64,000 bases of DNA, taken from NCBI GenBank assembly GCA_019095985.1, contig CM032659.1:23642385-23706384 (forward strand). The letters are read 5' to 3'. This document shows positions 1 through 11,856 of this stretch, piece by piece. The translations under genes were made by a program, and so were the position numbers. Position 1 is the first letter of the stretch. Every line of letters starts with the position of its first letter. The notes beneath the pieces are model-generated. The model searched no databases. It was not told the DNA's origin and worked only from the letters and a program-made list of their open reading frames with translations. This DNA comes from Streblospio benedicti. Taxonomy: Eukaryota; Annelida; Polychaeta; Spionida; Spionidae.

Positions 1-2441
1 AAAACCTGGTAGCAGTGCTTTCTCTCTATCGGACTGTCGGGCAATCATTTCCGTGTTCTCATTATCTTGTGAATGCTATGCACTTTTTAAAGGCGATGAA
101 AGCGGGGGCAATGCTTGGGGGTGGGGGGGGGGCAACTTAGATACTCGGATCTTTTACAAGGAACTTACAGTAAGCTAACCACGCGAACCACGGGGAACTC
201 CATAACATACCACCATTTGCAGACACTTGCCAAAGGGGATGTTTGTCCCATGTCTTCCGAACCATAGGCGGTCGCATCAGTACACTAAATTGTTATTAGC
301 CCTATGACTATATAATTGAGAAAAATAAATTTGAAAGAAAGGTATCAAACAGACATTAAAAAATTCTCCTACCCTGACGAATTTTGTTTCATCTCATTCT
401 ATAGTTTGACCTTTTCTTAAAACAGCACAATATTGGCTGTGACACCACCCAAGTACCTAATAATTAATCATTTTATGTATAAATTATCACAGTGAACAAA
501 GATTTCCACACGGTTCAGGAAGTTATGTGTGTCTCCTACACAGCCCTTCATTCTTTGAGAGCCTTTCACCGAAAGTCGGTGAGTGGCTGTGAAAGAGATC
601 AGTTCATGTTTTAAAACCGCCTTTCAGCTAAGGCGCACTCTTTGACACAAAACTATCTGATTTGGTTTTTTGCTTAAGTGATCATATAATTACTCAATAA
701 AGTAACTATAATCATTAATTTATAGTGCTTCTTTATCCTTTTGGATAAAATGTGACTTGGGACCTATAATTGTGGGTTTGCATAGTGCCAAATTTTTAGT
801 GGAGATTTCTGTTCGCATTATTACAAATTTCACGTGAGACACCTATTCCACTTCCGGATCTTAGAGGAAACTGTAGCTCAAATGTAAATATTGCCAAATT
901 TTTCAAACAAAATGATGATTATCTAAGTCTTTGATTAGTGCCACTGTTTTTGACTGATGAACTTTTAAGTAGTTTGATTCAGAGAACAATATGATGATAG
1001 AAGATTGCGTGGTAAAAAATCTGTTTGTTACCTTGTCATTCTTTAAATAAATTCTCTTTTTCAACTCCCTACGTTTAGCATAGTAAAGTCTCTTGATGTG
1101 AGCGCCTGTGTTCGAACAACATTGGTGTAGTTCACAGATGATATACCTAGGGCAGTACTTCTTCCTTACTACAGTAAAGGAAGTATGGCATACCAAATTT
1201 TCTCTATGTACAGTCAAATAAATACTTGCCTGATTATAGTTAAAATAGGCAGTGTACAGAGCCAGAACGGAGCCAGTACATCAAGCCTAATGTTATTACA
1301 AACCGTAGTCACACAGACACGGGGAAAAACACTCACTGTCAAAATACCCGCACGGTCGGTTGTGCCCGATGCTTTATGAGGTGTCTCGCTTTTCCAGGTC
1401 CTAATTTTGAATTTCAACATAGATTCTAATGTGAGTGTACTTTAAATGAAGGTATGACCCACCCATAAGTGTCTGAATTTTACAAATCTTTGATATCTGA
1501 AAAAAAAAATACTATTGTGCTAGACACTGGTAAATTGTACCCACAAGTAATATGCATTCACCCCCACCCCCTTCCGAAGATATGAAGCAGAATAAATAGT
1601 CCCTTGTCCATTTTCTCTCCACACCCCCATCCCCTGACGCGCGCAAAAAAAGAAAAAGAAAAAAAACCCACAGAAATATCGGATACAATAAAAAGTAAAG
1701 AAAAACCTGTATTTGCCAGTAATACGTGTCTGTGTTCAGGGATTCAGATGATGACCCGTATTACCCTGCTCTAGGCATAGGGATTCGATGAATATTAATA
1801 GCGCACCCGGACGCCTACAGTAGGAATATTTTATACTTAATAAAGTGATGGCCAAGTTTATTTTTCCTCACATAACCATACTATTGTCAATTATAGTGGG
1901 AATAATGTGTATGAGTCTTTTAGAAAGAGTGGCAAAACAAACAAATTAGAGGTGGTTGTAGGCAAAATATTTCTCTCTCAATCACGTTGCTACCAGCATT
2001 ATCTACGATTATATCAAACATACATTTAGCGGATGCCATTCTTCCATTTGTCTATTAATAATTCGAAATTGTGATACTCGACCCCATAACCACATGGTAG
2101 TGATACCTAATGCTATCAATTGAAATTTATGTTTTTATGTTTATACAAGTGTATATTAAAAATACTTTCTAAATTTCATGTCATCTGCTGTAATCCAGAG
2201 ACAGAAAAAGTTTGATCCAGATAACAAACATTAAGATAGTAAAACAAATAAAAACTGTGAAACAATATTAAATTCTATTCCTCTCTTTCAGTTCTCTCCA
2301 TCAACCAAAAATCAATAATAAAGATAGGAATAGAGGTCAAAAAAGAACAAAGACTGGGAAAAACACTTTAGAATCGGAAAAAATACCATGGTGTCTATTC
2401 AATTTGAAATCCATTTAAGTTATTTTCAAACTTGTTTACAG
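1..2441. other. No recognisable gene; intron or intergenic DNA
   Basis: No frame here shows a receptor ligand-binding domain, a signal peptide or another known family. It probably is intron or upstream DNA of the receptor gene whose first visible exon begins at 2442. Low-complexity C-rich and A-rich tracts lie around 1551-1690. The N-terminal exons of the receptor (signal peptide and first half of the extracellular domain) were sought and not seen, so they either lie before the window or are too diverged to spot by eye. Confidence 0.6.
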
Positions 2442-5400
2442 AGCAGACGATATGATCCAGGAGTTTGAGAAGATCCGGGTTCTGATCGCAGCATCAGGGC
2501 TTGTGCACTGGGAACCTGGCGGTGTGTTTGTCACCACGTGCGACATTGATATCAAGTACTTCCCCTTTGACAGCCAGGTACAGAACGAGTTCGTTTTAGA
2601 TTTATCCCACATTGTGTGAAACGTGTACAGTAATAGCTCGCTAAACTGAAGTGACACGTGTTATAGACCTTTTCCACACGTTTGAGCTATGGTTGCAGTA
2701 TGCATGGTGCATAGGAGTAAGTAGAGAAAGACAACACAGTGTGATACGCTTAGGGATGAAAGCAATGACTTGGCGCATGCATAAATTCAATCGAGTGTAT
2801 GAAAAATAGACTATGAAACTTGTGTAATTATACCAAACGCACATAGAGTACACATACAACCCATGGTTCTGGTTGCAAGTCTTGTAAATATCGGTGCATG
2901 GGTAGTGACAACAGACTTTTTAATTAAGCTTATTTCAAATATAGTTACATGTAGTTACTAGTATTTTTAAAATAGATATTGTCTCATCACAGAGGTGGTC
3001 TCTATAAGAGATTCAACCCCCTGGCCGGGTTCTTCCACTGTCGGGTTGGGTATATATGCTCAGCAGAGAGACCCCCGACTTTGAGATTACAAAATATCAG
3101 ACCCCCATTTTTCTTGGCAGCCAAACCCCAAAGACCCCCTCATTTCTCTAAATCTCCAAGCAGAGACACACACTTTGCAAAAAAGTAAACTGAAGCATGA
3201 TGATATTTTGTTATTGCCTTCAAGTTTCATATAGATTCAATGTGTTGTTTTAAACATCAATATTGAAAACCCCATATTCTGGTATAAACCGTATTTAAAA
3301 AACGCATTTTACGAAAAATTAAGACCTCCCCTATTTTGAACTCACTGTGGAGCATACCTACCAAAAGCAGATGCTAGTGCCCCCCCCACCCCCAGGATTC
3401 AACCGTAATACATATTGCCTAGTATATATTGCAGGTGTGCCCCATCGAGATCGGCGCGTGGGCGTACAAGAGCTCGCGCATGAACCTCACCAACGTGGAC
3501 AGCTTCATTGAGACGGCCCAGTTCAAGACGAACGGGGAGTGGGTCATCACGGCCACGACGGCCAAGTGGCACGAGGTCACGTGAGACGACATAACGCACT
3601 CTACACTACATTACTAATGATCACTAATGTGAAGGTGGAACGATTACTATAAACGATTACTATAATACATACAAAACGATTACCATGGGTCCTCTTTATG
3701 ATTGAATGTGCAAAACTGCCTCTATGGTACATGAGGGTATAAGCAAATGCAGGCCTACTATTTTAGTATTTAAATACTAACTATGATGTCCCCATTCAGG
3801 TGGTGCTGCCATGTTGCCCGGATATCCGCTACTCTAAGGTGGTGTACACACTGTACATGGACCGGCGCTACATCTTCTACCTGATGAACATCATCCTGCC
3901 GTGCACCCTCCTCAGCATCCTCATACTTGTCGGTATGACCCATCATCACCAGGGGCAGGTCCAACATTTTCAAGAAGGGGCACTCGAGTGTCAAAACACA
4001 GTCGAAATAAAATAGTATTATTGCATTATCGCCCACTATGGATAATGCTTACGTTATTCATTATTTGTACAGTAATATATGGATATATTTTATCTTATGA
4101 AAGTTAGCATTCTGTGTGTTTGCTGTAGTATTCTGCGTGAGTTTGCTGCAGTATTCTGCGTGAGTTTGCTGCAGTATTCTGTCTGTGTTTGCTGCAGTAT
4201 TCTGCGTGCCGCCGGATGCGGGCGAGAAGATCTCGGCTGGCATCTCCGTGCTTCTCGCCTTCACTGTTTTCCTGCTCATGCTGGCCGACAACGTGCCACG
4301 CACGTCACTCGACGTGCCCATTCTAGGTGAGATGCTCCTCCTATCACTAGAACCTCTCTACTAATAAAACACACGGTAGTCTCAATAGAGAGGTGTGTCT
4401 TTCTGTAGATTAATATTGGTCTGTCTATCTAAGTTTGGGACTACATGCAACAGTCCTGGCATATGTAAGGTGGTACCTTTTATAGGTTGTCGTAATAGAA
4501 TGCTGTAGCACTGTATCGTATCAAGTCAGTGTAACTTTCATAGGTAGATCCAGACTTGGTGCCCCCATCCCTCTTTCCACCAAATTACTTCAATTATTGG
4601 GCATGTGACTGTCCACCATCCATCGTGCATACGAAACCCATATAATCCTTTCAGTGCGCCCACCCCCTCTTTCCAAAAACTGGATCTGCTAGTGAAGTCC
4701 CCATTATTCTATCCTCGTCTTCACCGTGGTTTCAGTGCTGTACCTGGGGAGCACCATGGCGCTGGGCACGCTCTCTGTCTGCCTCACCGTGTGCATCCTC
4801 AACCTGCACCACCGCGGCTCGGCGCGCCCGGTCCCGGACTGGGCACGCGCCGTCTTCTTGACACGACTCGCACCACTCTTTGGGTTTGTCCATGGGCCCA
4901 AGCATTATGCGTGGGGTCAGGGGGTATACATGATCTACTACTATGCTTTACAAACACTAGTAGTAATCTGTATGGTACAGTGTTTGTAAAGCATAGTAGT
5001 AGATCATGTATACCCCCTGGGCCCCCTCCCATGATGCTTGGGCCCATGGGTTTTTCAGACTACTTATGGACTCATTTTCTAGCTAACTGTATCCCTTATT
5101 TTGATAATTGATAATCACGTTTAGTAGGTTATATATATGGCACCTGAAGAATTTTTTGTTGTAGGTATAGTAGTTAGGAATGAATCTACAAGTATTGGTA
5201 TACGCTCCCCTTTTTCACCAAAAATATCTTACTTGCATAGTGTTTGTAGCATATTCGCTACCATGAGATCTCTAAAGCGCGCCCCTCCCCTTTTCTGAAA
5301 ACTTTTATCGGCCAGTGTTGGGGGACACAATTATCACACATGATCGAGGAACAATAATACAGCTGCTGTCATGATGATGACAAGATATGAAAATAATTCT

Positions 5401-6311
5401 GAACGCTGCACTTTGTGTTTTGATAATCAAAGTAGGACATCCGTTTCAGTTATGTCTTGCTAGTAACTGTTTATGTTTGTCGCTAAAGTGCATTTGTAAG
5501 TGGCATGCTATGTCACTCAGAGGACCTTAGATTGTTGTTGCTCTCTGATGTTCATGTATCCTACTTAGCTCATTACATTGCTCCACTAAAGTCTTGTAAA
5601 ATTGATGTTTTTCTTTTAATTTGAAGAATATGAATGTTGACAGGCCTAAGTTGAATAGTGTGGTGGATAGTGAATTTCTACAGGTACATACGTGAATATG
5701 TCTTTCTCGTTAATATTGACAGGTTCCCTCCAGTCTCTGCAGTAGACGATTCCACTGACGCAGGTACTGATGATGAAATCAACTTCAGAAGAGACGACAG
5801 CGTAAGTCTGCTCAACAACCACCCGCCACCACCACCGCCGCTGCCGTCGACCAACGTCAACGGTGCCACTGATTTCTTTGAAGAGCGCCCGCATATTAAG
5901 CGCAGCAACAGTACCCGCAAGACATTCTCAGGGACTGGGGTGGGTGCTGGTCGTAATTCTAATAGGGACACAGAGAGCATGCTCATGATGGACTCTTTGC
6001 TCAGCGAGTCGCTCAGATATCACAATGTGACGCTGCCGCCACCGCGGCGCTTCGATCGTCGTGCCAACAACATCGTCCGCCGAGCGACGGCACCAGCCGT
6101 TTCGGCGCCACCCGCTGAAGGTGGCACTGGAAAAGGAGGCGGAGGCCCGACTGCAGCACAGCGAGAAACTGTGCGGCGTGAATGGCATCTGTTGGCGCGA
6201 GTACTTGACAGAATCCTCTTCTGTGTGGTGTTCTTCACTATGCTGTGCTGTGCCCTCTTTATATTGCTTAGTCCATGGTACATGGGGAATAGGGGGCACA
6301 GGGCTAGTTAG
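2442..6311 (+). CDS. Nicotinic acetylcholine receptor alpha-type subunit (Cys-loop channel), last six exons; 5' partial
   Basis: Ligand-gated cation channel subunit of the plasma membrane. Exons read: 2442-2577, 3435-3575, 3800-3932, 4198-4326, 4736-4883, 5723-6311 (stop), giving about 424 residues. Seen: a Cys loop of exact family spacing (C, 13 residues including FPFD, C) spanning the first two exons; a vicinal cysteine pair PCCPD in the third, the mark of alpha subunits; M1 with the conserved Pro (NIILPC); M2 starting GEKISAG, with Glu at the cation-selective collar; M3 ([13 protein letters not shown]); a long M3-M4 loop with a poly-Pro tract and low complexity; M4 near 6190-6290. Phases join cleanly throughout. 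The exon ending 3575 uses a weak donor (GTCACG). Loop C lacks the usual Tyr before the Cys pair. The signal peptide and N-terminal half of the ligand-binding domain are missing, probably upstream of the window. A non-ligand-binding role is possible. Family assignment is firm; the exact subunit is not. Confidence 0.93.
4109..4200 (+). repeat. 23-bp tandem repeat of a splice acceptor in the receptor gene
   Basis: About four units of 23 bp, each holding the core TTTGCTGCAG followed by TATTCTG, run straight into the exon starting at 4198. Each unit copies the intron 3' end plus the first exon bases, so four acceptor-like AGs stand in a row. The last one (AG 4196-4197) keeps the frame into M2. The 23-bp unit is not a multiple of three, so use of an upstream copy would generally shift frame or reach a stop. 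Confidence 0.8.
4885..5055. repeat. Short inverted repeat (hairpin) at the donor of receptor exon 4736-4883
   Basis: Left arm 4885-4957 and right arm 4978-5055 are near-perfect reverse complements, with cores such as CATGGGCCCAAGCAT and TATACATGATCTACTAC, separated by about 20 bp. It starts at the first bases of the intron, so the transcript could fold with the 5' splice site at the stem base. It is probably a MITE-like insertion. Target duplications were not resolved. Confidence 0.75.
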
Positions 6312-7113
6312 AAATGAAAGAAATGGCACTGACAGATCAAGGTTTTAGGGAAAAGCAGGATGCAATCTGTTGATTCTATAGGTTTTGGACATCCTACAGC
6401 TCACAGATCCTTATTTAGGATCTGCCAGTGGAGGCAATACCGGAAATACAGGGCTAGTTAATAGAGAACAATACTATTCATAATGATGAATTGCGCTATC
6501 TATAGTTAGTATAGAAAATAGACCTGTTCAGAATGGGAAAGGTAACTCATCAGAATACAGAACAGGTTTACTTGGTGATTTGTGAACAGAAAATCCTAGC
6601 ATATTCGGAAATGTAAAACACATGTATTCTAGTATGACTCCTAGGCACAGGAAACTGGATGAAGAGTACATTAAGGTTGATTTTGAAAAAAAAGGCTGTA
6701 GCGTGAGATTAAAAATCTGTCATTATACTTGCCACGTGTCCCTTTTTGATATTATAACTAATTTAATTGGAAATGTAGTGATTCGCAATTTGTACATGCG
6801 GCAGTTGGATTTCAAGAGAGCACACAAGTATGATTATAGTTAACAATTAGATCACGCACACTGACTCTCCAGCTCTATATATTACGACACTGCCTAACAA
6901 TGACTGAAAACAGTGTATTACAAGACGACAATGCATATGATCAATTCAGTTGTTTTTTTAAAGTATTTTAGTCAAATCTATACGACTTTATTTCAATTCA
7001 ATAGATGACCGTCACAATTATGGTTATTATACAGCATTTTATGGGGGGACTTTGTATGTTGTGTTATGGCACCATTGTAGAACAGTGAGAAATATGCAAT
7101 TTTGTAATTTTAT

Positions 7114-7119
7114 AATAAA
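7114..7119 (+). promoter_or_regulatory. Candidate polyadenylation signal of the receptor gene
   Basis: AATAAA about 800 bases after the receptor stop at 6311, with no recognisable gene between. The 6312-7110 stretch would then be 3' UTR. The assignment rests on position only. Confidence 0.4.
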
Positions 7120-7639
7120 ACAGTATAGCATACATGTGTTAATTTATTAAAATACAGGACATTTTATATCAATTAAACGCTCTTTTATTGGCACAATTAT
7201 GTATATGGCAAGCTGAAGAAGTTGCTTACTCAATTATCTCTAGATCATTTTTGAATTCAAACAAACAATGATTCTTAATTGATTATAAAAATTGTGTATT
7301 TCACAGTCCATAATTTCACACAAATCGTTGTGTAAAGATCCTATTGTTAATCATAGGGCTGATCAGGACAGTGCAGTGTTAATCACAACGTCCTATGTGT
7401 ATTCATAATCCACCATGACAGTAAGTCTTCATTCAGATGTCATTAAATCTGAGTATCCGATGCCAAGAGAACGACAATCTGATATTTAGAGTGTTGATTA
7501 ACATATGGATCTTATGATAATGATAACGTTTGACACAAGATAGTAATATATTGTTGGTGGGTATGAAGTTATTCCTTATTGTCCAAAAAAGGGCACGCAT
7601 CTCCACATACCACAATGAAAACTGCGTTTCTCCATTTCA

Positions 7640-7972
7640 GGGACGGATTTAGGGAAGGGGGCGTGGCGGGGGTGTCCCCCCACTAGAAAAAAAACAAAAA
7701 AAAAAAAAACATTTAAATGAAGGTAACATCATAGTAGCATAACACAAACCCAAAAGTCGGATGGCTCCCGGACTACTGATAACCAACACCCAGTGTTCAT
7801 TGTAAGATATGAAGAAATAGATTATTAATAAAGTAGATGAATTGTTTCTTTTCATTATTAGTGAGCACCCGTCTAGACACTTCTAAAACACCATATCCAC
7901 TGTAGCTCCCCCTCCCCGACCCTTTGGCACAGTTGCGCCCCCCCCAACACAAAATGCTGGATCCTCCCCTGC
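7640..7972. mobile_element. Possible hAT-like MITE
   Basis: The left end begins CAGGGACGGATTTAGGG. The right end, read on the other strand, begins CAGGGGAGGATCCAGC. These are similar imperfect termini of the style common to short hAT-derived elements. The inside is low-complexity (C-rich, A-rich) with no coding capacity. A convincing 8-bp target duplication was not seen. Confidence 0.35.
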
Positions 7973-8219
7973 ATATCTCAATGTTCAGCTCATATTTCCC
8001 CTAATATCCCATAACTAAGGAATCTATCTGTAATTCAAAACGATTTTCACGTGCTATGTCCGATGTCCTAATAAGACCCCTATATGGGGTCATTAAATGA
8101 GTGGCTTGCCTACGTGTCTTTTAAAATCAATTTGTAAAAAGATTAACATCTCGAGTGAGTTATACTTATTTCAAACACAACACACAATTTAAAAATACCA
8201 ATTGACTTCACTGTTTCAG

Positions 8220-8660
8220 TCACGTCTGCGACTATCATCAGAATGCCGACTGTCCACGACTGTCAATCACAACGGCCTCCTCACTTTTAGGGAAGATCGG
8301 GTCGTGCACGTTGGGAAACTGGTACACCCCTCGTCTCTGTTTACGGCTGTCGTTTTGTATCTGTTAATGCGTGCCGCCTCGACCTCTTTTAATGGCCTTG
8401 GCACTGTGTCACTTACTCTGTCCACCTACTACCACAGCATTATCCTAATCACTGCCTTGATTTTCCTGATGCACATGATCAGTTATGGCTCTTTTGTTAA
8501 ACCAAGTCTAAGAGTCTCGGTACTTTCCGTCACCTCGGTTTTTAATAATATCCCGTACATACAAACGCACTTGAATTTAAATGAGAACACAAACACTATT
8601 ATCCCATCCATCGAAAGGTCGCATCAGTTTGATAAAATTGCACAGCCTGTGGTGTGCTAA
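8220..8660 (+). CDS. Uncharacterised open frame, possible terminal exon of a membrane protein
   Basis: An open frame of about 147 codons follows an acceptor-like CTGTTTCAG at 8211-8219 and ends at TAA 8660. It contains two hydrophobic stretches (around ATG 8367 and 8430-8490) that could be membrane segments, and no in-frame ATG at its start, so it would have to be spliced to an upstream exon. No family is recognised and no upstream partner was found. It lies just past the 3' end of the convergent fucosyltransferase gene. It may well be chance. Confidence 0.2.
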   Translation, partial: SRLRLSSECRLSTTVNHNGLLTFREDRVVHVGKLVHPSSLFTAVVLYLLMRAASTSFNGLGTVSLTLSTYYHSIILITALIFLMHMISYGSFVKPSLRVSVLSVTSVFNNIPYIQTHLNLNENTNTIIPSIERSHQFDKIAQPVVC

Positions 8661-8725
8661 AAATTGTGGTTTTAGCTTATTGGAAAGTTTGCCAAATTAT
8701 CCCTATATGCACTACACCCTTCATA

Positions 8726-10161
8726 CTATGACTCCATCCTGACCATCTTCGTCCACCAAGGTAAAAAGTAGTCCTCTGCACGGAAGGGCAGATTATACCA
8801 CGCTCCCGCAGACAGCCAGTCCGGATAGTAGACGGCATGGCCGCGGGCCAGATAGGCGCCCCACCAGCCGAAAGAGCTTCCAGGGGACAGGACCGAGTGA
8901 TTGGCGGACACCAGAAGGGCAAGGTCGGCACATGCGGAGGTCAACGTGGAGAAGGTCACGTCTTCCGCGTTGGCGACCACGTGCTTTCTGCTCCATGCGG
9001 GGTCGTCTGTAGGTGGGAGAAAAGGCGTTAAGTGTTTGTTTAAAATCTGCTGGATATAAATGTTTGCTTTTCATAAACAGGCGGCGTTTTATGGGAAGTT
9101 ACACCATTTGCTACTTGTTTCATACGGGGTTGGTGGCCAAGGTGCTATCAAATCCTGCATGGGAAATTATCTAAAAATAATATAATATGAGAATCGTCAA
9201 TTTCATGGCAATATGTATTCACAATACAAAATCTAACATTTCATCTTTACACACTAGATTACAGCAGGTACGGAGTCCCTTTCAAATCCATACCTGTGAC
9301 CACTATGAAGTGGGTTGAGGGCCCGAACGCAACACGGTAGGCATCCATGGCCCGGGCGAGGTATTCAGGCGTGACAGCGTTGATGAGAGGGGCGAAGGGG
9401 CCAGCGGCGAAGTCCGTGCGTCGTATGTGCACGGAGATGAACGTAAGAGGTACGTCGGAGCTTCGGGTAGAATTGTTCTGGATGCCACGAAGGAAGGTTT
9501 GTGCGGCGGAGGTGTAGTTGGTGTCGAGAGTGAAATGTCGACGAATAGTTTCGTCCATGTGTCCGAAATATCTCCACGACTGCATAACGCCTTTCAATCG
9601 TAATGCCATTTTTCGGCTACTGCTGCTGCTGCTGCTGCTGCTGTTGTTGTTGTTGCTGCTGCTGCTGCTGCCGCCGCCGCCGCCGCCGCTGCTGCTGCTG
9701 CTGGGCCCATCATCAAATACGTGAAAAGCTTCCGGATCAAAATACAGATCAGCAGGTTGATAAGATCGCTCCCCAACGCTAACAACACCGCCACCGACAC
9801 TAAAATCAAATTCAGTCACCCCCGTGCCAAAGCACTCTAAATGTTCATGGCTTGCAAGCTTCGGTATTAGCCTGTTCCTGTCACCGATGCCTAGGGTAGA
9901 TGCCCACTCGAACATTCGGTTGCCACGTCGTCCTATTGGCGTAAAAGTCACAAAACCACGGGATTTTGGGCTTGGATGATCCTTGTCTACAAAATGTAGA
10001 TCGCTGGATATTTGACTGCCGTTCGTCGGTGGCATGTTCATGGAATATAGGCTTCTTTTCAAAAGTATTGCAAGTCGTGTGCATATTAATATCCAAGCTA
10101 TTGTTTTAAAGAACGTCCTGATGTCATCTTTTGCCATGGCTGTATTTTCTATGCATTGCAT
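8726..10161 (-). CDS. Alpha-1,2-fucosyltransferase-like glycosyltransferase (GT11), complete, two exons
   Basis: Type II Golgi enzyme expected to move fucose from GDP-fucose to galactose on glycans. Exon 1 is 10161-9294 and exon 2 is 9006-8726, joined phase 1 to phase 1, giving 382 residues. Seen in order: short cytoplasmic head and a signal anchor (around residues 15-37, TIAWILICTRLAILL); the family N-terminal motif GRRGNRMFEWA (first domain, GDP-fucose fold); the GT11 motif HIRRTDF; and in exon 2 the motif SANHSVLSPGSSFGWWGAYLA-like segment, the second family signature. Length is typical for FUT1/FUT2 relatives. Start: ATG 10161; a second in-frame ATG at 10137 is equally plausible. Odd: a Ser/Gly/Asn homopolymer run of about 29 residues sits inside the catalytic region, encoded by trinucleotide repeats. 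The donor is GTATGG and the acceptor CTACAG. Acceptor sugar specificity cannot be read from sequence. Confidence 0.93.
9618..9705. repeat. CTG/CCG-type trinucleotide repeat inside fucosyltransferase exon 1
   Basis: Runs of CTG, TTG and CCG on the + strand encode poly-Ser, poly-Asn and poly-Gly on the - strand. The frame stays open, so any length change has been in whole codons. It lies in a surface-variable part of the enzyme between the first domain and the HIRRTDF motif. Confidence 0.85.
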
Positions 10162-11856
10162 TTGCTTTCAGATATTCCACGATTAAAACGTTTTAGATAT
10201 ATTCTATCCGCATAAATTACACATCAAGTAGAATATATTTCAACATTAAATTAAATATAATAAAAGAAGTAGCAGATACCACAACAGTACATCAAGTATC
10301 ATGAAAAAATTGCTCCAGGCAAAACCTGCAAAGCTGCAAGTAATTCATAACGTACTCGAGATCGTGTTCGTTGTGACTTCTAATTTGCCGGATGTGATGG
10401 CATTCAATGGTAAATGTGATTCATAATATAGTGGGATTTTTTAGTATCACTTTCTAAAAAACATCGATCCCTCTTTGTATGAGTTGTAATCTTCCCGGAA
10501 ATTCTGTTTTTAATAGCCTGAAGTACAGAAAAAATATTTGCTAATCTTACGTCGGATCTAGACAAATATTTGTATTCTTTGCAAAAAATAGTCCACTATT
10601 TATCTAATGACACATATGTCATAAGGTGCACCATTTAATCAGTAAATATGCTTCAGGGATGTCATCTTTTTCATAGTGTTTTTTATATTTATTTGACGCA
10701 GCACAACTTATGACATTTGGGAACTTTCGTTCTTATAAATCATGAACCCGAAAAAAGTAACAATATGTTTTATGGTTAGGTCTTTTCCTTTGTGTACATA
10801 CGATCTCCGGTTTTTATTAATTAACACCTCTATGATAAAAAGGTAAATGTATGATTATTTGCCTCTAAAAGGTTACTTATATAAAACACAGTAGCACATT
10901 ATAAAACACAAGACTTTTAGGTGGGGATATGGGTGGTAGTGAAACTGCTTTTTGCCATATAAGTTGAAATGTTCCTTTCAATATGTGTGCTTTGTGTAAT
11001 ACAAAATGTAATTTGACGCTCTAGTTTATTACGTATAATTTATAGTTTGTTTAACCCAGTAAAAAAGGACTTAAATGGCATTTATGGGTTTTAAAATTTA
11101 CAGAACTACCTAGAATGATTTTCTTTTGTTTACTTTGATAATTGTTCTTTTCTGTTAACGATGATAGACTGAAGTTCTAAATGCGTTAGAATGCATAGAC
11201 TTTTATATTGTCTTTGTTTTACAAAGAGAAAGTTACTTACATTAAAAACAAATTACAAACACAGGTGATTTCAACTCTTGTTTTATTCTGCAAAACATCT
11301 CAACATCACTTGTGTGTTCCTCGGCAGGTTTTCGTGCTCCTATGCATGATTAAATCTAATAGGATGCAATTTATAGCATGATGCAATCATCATTAGGAAT
11401 TATCAAACGTAATGATACCCAGGAACATTAAAGCACGCAGGGCCTCATTCCAACTAGTCGGATGTTTAAGCCGCAAGATGGACGTCTGCCAAGCGGTGTC
11501 TGTAATGTTACAGTCATACATGTAGTAGGTGATGTAATGCCTGATAATAGGGGACTCGTAGAGATACAGTACAACCTTTTAATACATCTACACGTATAAA
11601 TTTCTCACATTGGAAAAGTGACCAAATTAGTCAGGTCAAATGTACTTGTTCACAAACAATGCAGATCAATTAGTGCAGTCAATTTAGAAATAGATACCAT
11701 CTCAACTCAACTTAGCTTAAAACCATTCATTTGGTTGTTTGTTTTGTGTAATACATTTAATTAGAATGTATAATATAAAATAAATACTAAAACCTGTTTA
11801 GTTCAGGTTAACAATTAAGAACGTAATCATTAAACAAGTCCATTAGCTATGTCTTT

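Noticed and set aside
540-600. Small stem-loop considered as an RNA gene
   Set aside because: Pairing CTTTCACCG...CGGTGAGTGG...GTGAAAG is short and matches no known RNA class.
2995-3400. Possible repeat element bounded by GATTCAACC at both ends in the receptor intron
   Set aside because: The shared GATTCAACC is in direct order and too short; C-rich low complexity explains the rest.
5646-6329. Minus-strand and alternative frames across the last receptor exon
   Set aside because: The plus-strand frame joins in phase with the previous exon and carries M4; the others are shadows.
9518-9809. Leu/Pro- and Ala-rich frames over the fucosyltransferase repeat
   Set aside because: Other-frame readings of the same trinucleotide repeat; the enzyme frame has conserved motifs.
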